NCBI GenBank assembly: GCA_003218815.1 | Contig: QHON01000026.1 | Span: 1-7,600, forward strand | DNA from: Verrucomicrobiota bacterium | GTDB lineage: Bacteria > Verrucomicrobiota > Verrucomicrobiia > Chthoniobacterales > UBA10450 | Reading direction: 5' to 3' | Length of the DNA stretch: 7,600 nucleotides | Shown: positions 6,600 to 7,600 of the stretch, one piece after another | Position numbering within the stretch: position 1 is the stretch's first letter | Layout of the letters: each line of letters begins with the position of its first letter | Made by a program: the position numbers and the translations under genes | Notes under the pieces: model-generated | Databases searched by the model: none | What the model saw: the letters and a program-made list of their open reading frames with translations, nothing else | What the model was told of the DNA's origin: nothing

Positions 6600-7600
6600 T
6601 CAGTAGCCAACCGCTGCGCCGTCGTCCCGCGCGTCGCTCGCGCCGAGACGGATGCTCGTTTTGTCTTCGATCATGATGCCTTGCGCGTCGCCCATGTAGG
6701 AGGGCTTGGTCGCGAACTTATGGCCGTGGGCTTCGAGCGCTCGGCGCGTGTCGGCCGATAGCCCCAGCGGTTCATCGCGAATTTCGTCCGGGAGCCATTG
6801 ATGATGAATCCGCGGCGAATCAATTGCCTCCTGCAGGTTCATCCCGTGATCGATGACATTGCTGATGATCAGCAACACCGTGTTAGTGATGGTCGTACCG
6901 CCTCGCGCGCCGATCGCGAAGTAGAGACTGCCGTCCGGTCGCAGGACGAACGTGGGCGTCATGGATGAGAGCGGACGTTTCCGCGGTGCGATTGCGTTTC
7001 GCTCACTCTGGATCGCGCCATAACTATTTGGCTGGCCTGGTTTGCTCGTGAAGTCGTCCATCTCGTTGTTGAGCAACACGCCGGTGCCTTTCGCGACAAC
7101 GCCGGAACCAAAACTGGTGTTCAAAGTGTAGGTGTTCGAAACCGCGTTTCCCGCCGCATCCACAATCGTGAAGTGCGTCGTCTGTGTTGATTCGTAGCCG
7201 GTCGGTTTGCCTGCACCGATTTCGCTGCTCAACGAGGCGCGCTCAGGATTGATCGTGCTCCGTTGTCGCTCGGCGTACGCTTTCTCGATCAACCCCTCGA
7301 TCGGAATCGAGCTAAAATCAGTATCGCCCATATACTCCGCGCGATCCGCATAACCGCGTCGCATGGTCTCAACGAGGAGGTGGTAATACTCGGATGAAAA
7401 GGGTTGGAGCTTCTGCAGATCGAAGCCTTCGAGAATATTGAGCATCTCGATCAAGACCGCGCCGCCGGAGGAAGGAGGCGGCATCGAAATGATCCCGAAT
7501 CCCCGATAACTTCCGCGGAGCGGCACGCGCTCTTTCGGCGTGTAATCGCGCAAATCCTGGCGTGTGATCAAGCCGCCGTTGTGCTGCATATCCTCGGCAA
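6600..7600 (-). CDS. ggt: Gamma-glutamyltranspeptidase (gamma-glutamyltransferase), 5' end beyond window
   Basis: The open frame enters from the right edge (reading AEDMQHNGGLIT) and ends at TGA 6602-6600, giving 333 complete codons of a protein normally about 550-600 long. Positions below count from the Met at 7589. The autoprocessing site is YESTQTTHFTIVD, with the expected nucleophile Thr137 (codon 7181-7179). The small subunit would be 193 residues, close to the Escherichia coli enzyme. Other family marks are NNEMDDF at 174-180, the substrate-binding PLSSM at 206-210, the Gly-Gly of the oxyanion hole at 230-231, and the C-terminal end DDGAAVGY. The enzyme cleaves or transfers the gamma-glutamyl group of glutathione and related peptides, usually in the periplasm. 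The signal peptide, if any, lies outside the window. It converges on the glucan genes and so is a separate transcription unit. All key small-subunit residues are present, so it is likely functional. Confidence 0.95.
   Translation of the reverse strand, partial: AEDMQHNGGLITRQDLRDYTPKERVPLRGSYRGFGIISMPPPSSGGAVLIEMLNILEGFDLQKLQPFSSEYYHLLVETMRRGYADRAEYMGDTDFSSIPIEGLIEKAYAERQRSTINPERASLSSEIGAGKPTGYESTQTTHFTIVDAAGNAVSNTYTLNTSFGSGVVAKGTGVLLNNEMDDFTSKPGQPNSYGAIQSERNAIAPRKRPLSSMTPTFVLRPDGSLYFAIGARGGTTITNTVLLIISNVIDHGMNLQEAIDSPRIHHQWLPDEIRDEPLGLSADTRRALEAHGHKFATKPSYMGDAQGIMIEDKTSIRLGASDARDDGAAVGY

Noticed and set aside
6525..6761. Plus-strand 78-codon open frame in the convergent region
   Set aside because: It runs into the antisense of the gamma-glutamyltranspeptidase 3' end, with no ribosome-binding site and no recognisable content.

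Overview
The window looks like chromosomal DNA from a Gram-negative, probably soil- or water-dwelling bacterium of moderate-to-high GC. The three leftmost genes have no convincing Shine-Dalgarno sequence, and an AT-rich promoter region separates two divergent gene sets. The gene content would fit Verrucomicrobiota, Acidobacteriota or Proteobacteria. No phylogenetic marker is present, so the taxon remains a guess. I see no mobile element, CRISPR array, tRNA or rRNA.

Left block, minus strand, transcribed from about 2735 towards 1. It holds a sulfite-oxidase-family molybdopterin enzyme, then 15 nt later a PEP mutase/isocitrate lyase superfamily protein, then after an 84-nt spacer a metallo-beta-lactamase-fold protein of the persulfide-dioxygenase type that runs off the left edge. 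A dioxygenase that releases sulfite and an enzyme that oxidises sulfite to sulfate make a coherent sulfur-oxidation set. The middle gene is the unexplained member. A perfect 18-bp palindrome lies 16 nt upstream of the metallo-beta-lactamase gene.

Centre, plus strand. A divergent intergenic region (2736-3006) leads to a 41-codon ORF with a consensus Shine-Dalgarno. That ORF overlaps the start of a GT4 glycosyltransferase gene. The glycosyltransferase stop overlaps a GTG start (GTGA) for a glycogen-debranching/amylo-alpha-1,6-glucosidase-like protein. The latter is broken: its reading frame is lost near 5702-5712, and the C-terminal third continues in another frame to 6333. The two pieces together match a single family protein of roughly 700-740 residues. 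A linking segment of about 16 residues also seems to be missing, so a small deletion of 3n+1 nt is more likely than a single-base error.

Right block. A 266-bp convergent intergenic region with hairpins separates the glucan genes from a minus-strand gamma-glutamyltranspeptidase gene. Its 5' part lies beyond the right edge; the autocleavage site and the whole small subunit are present.
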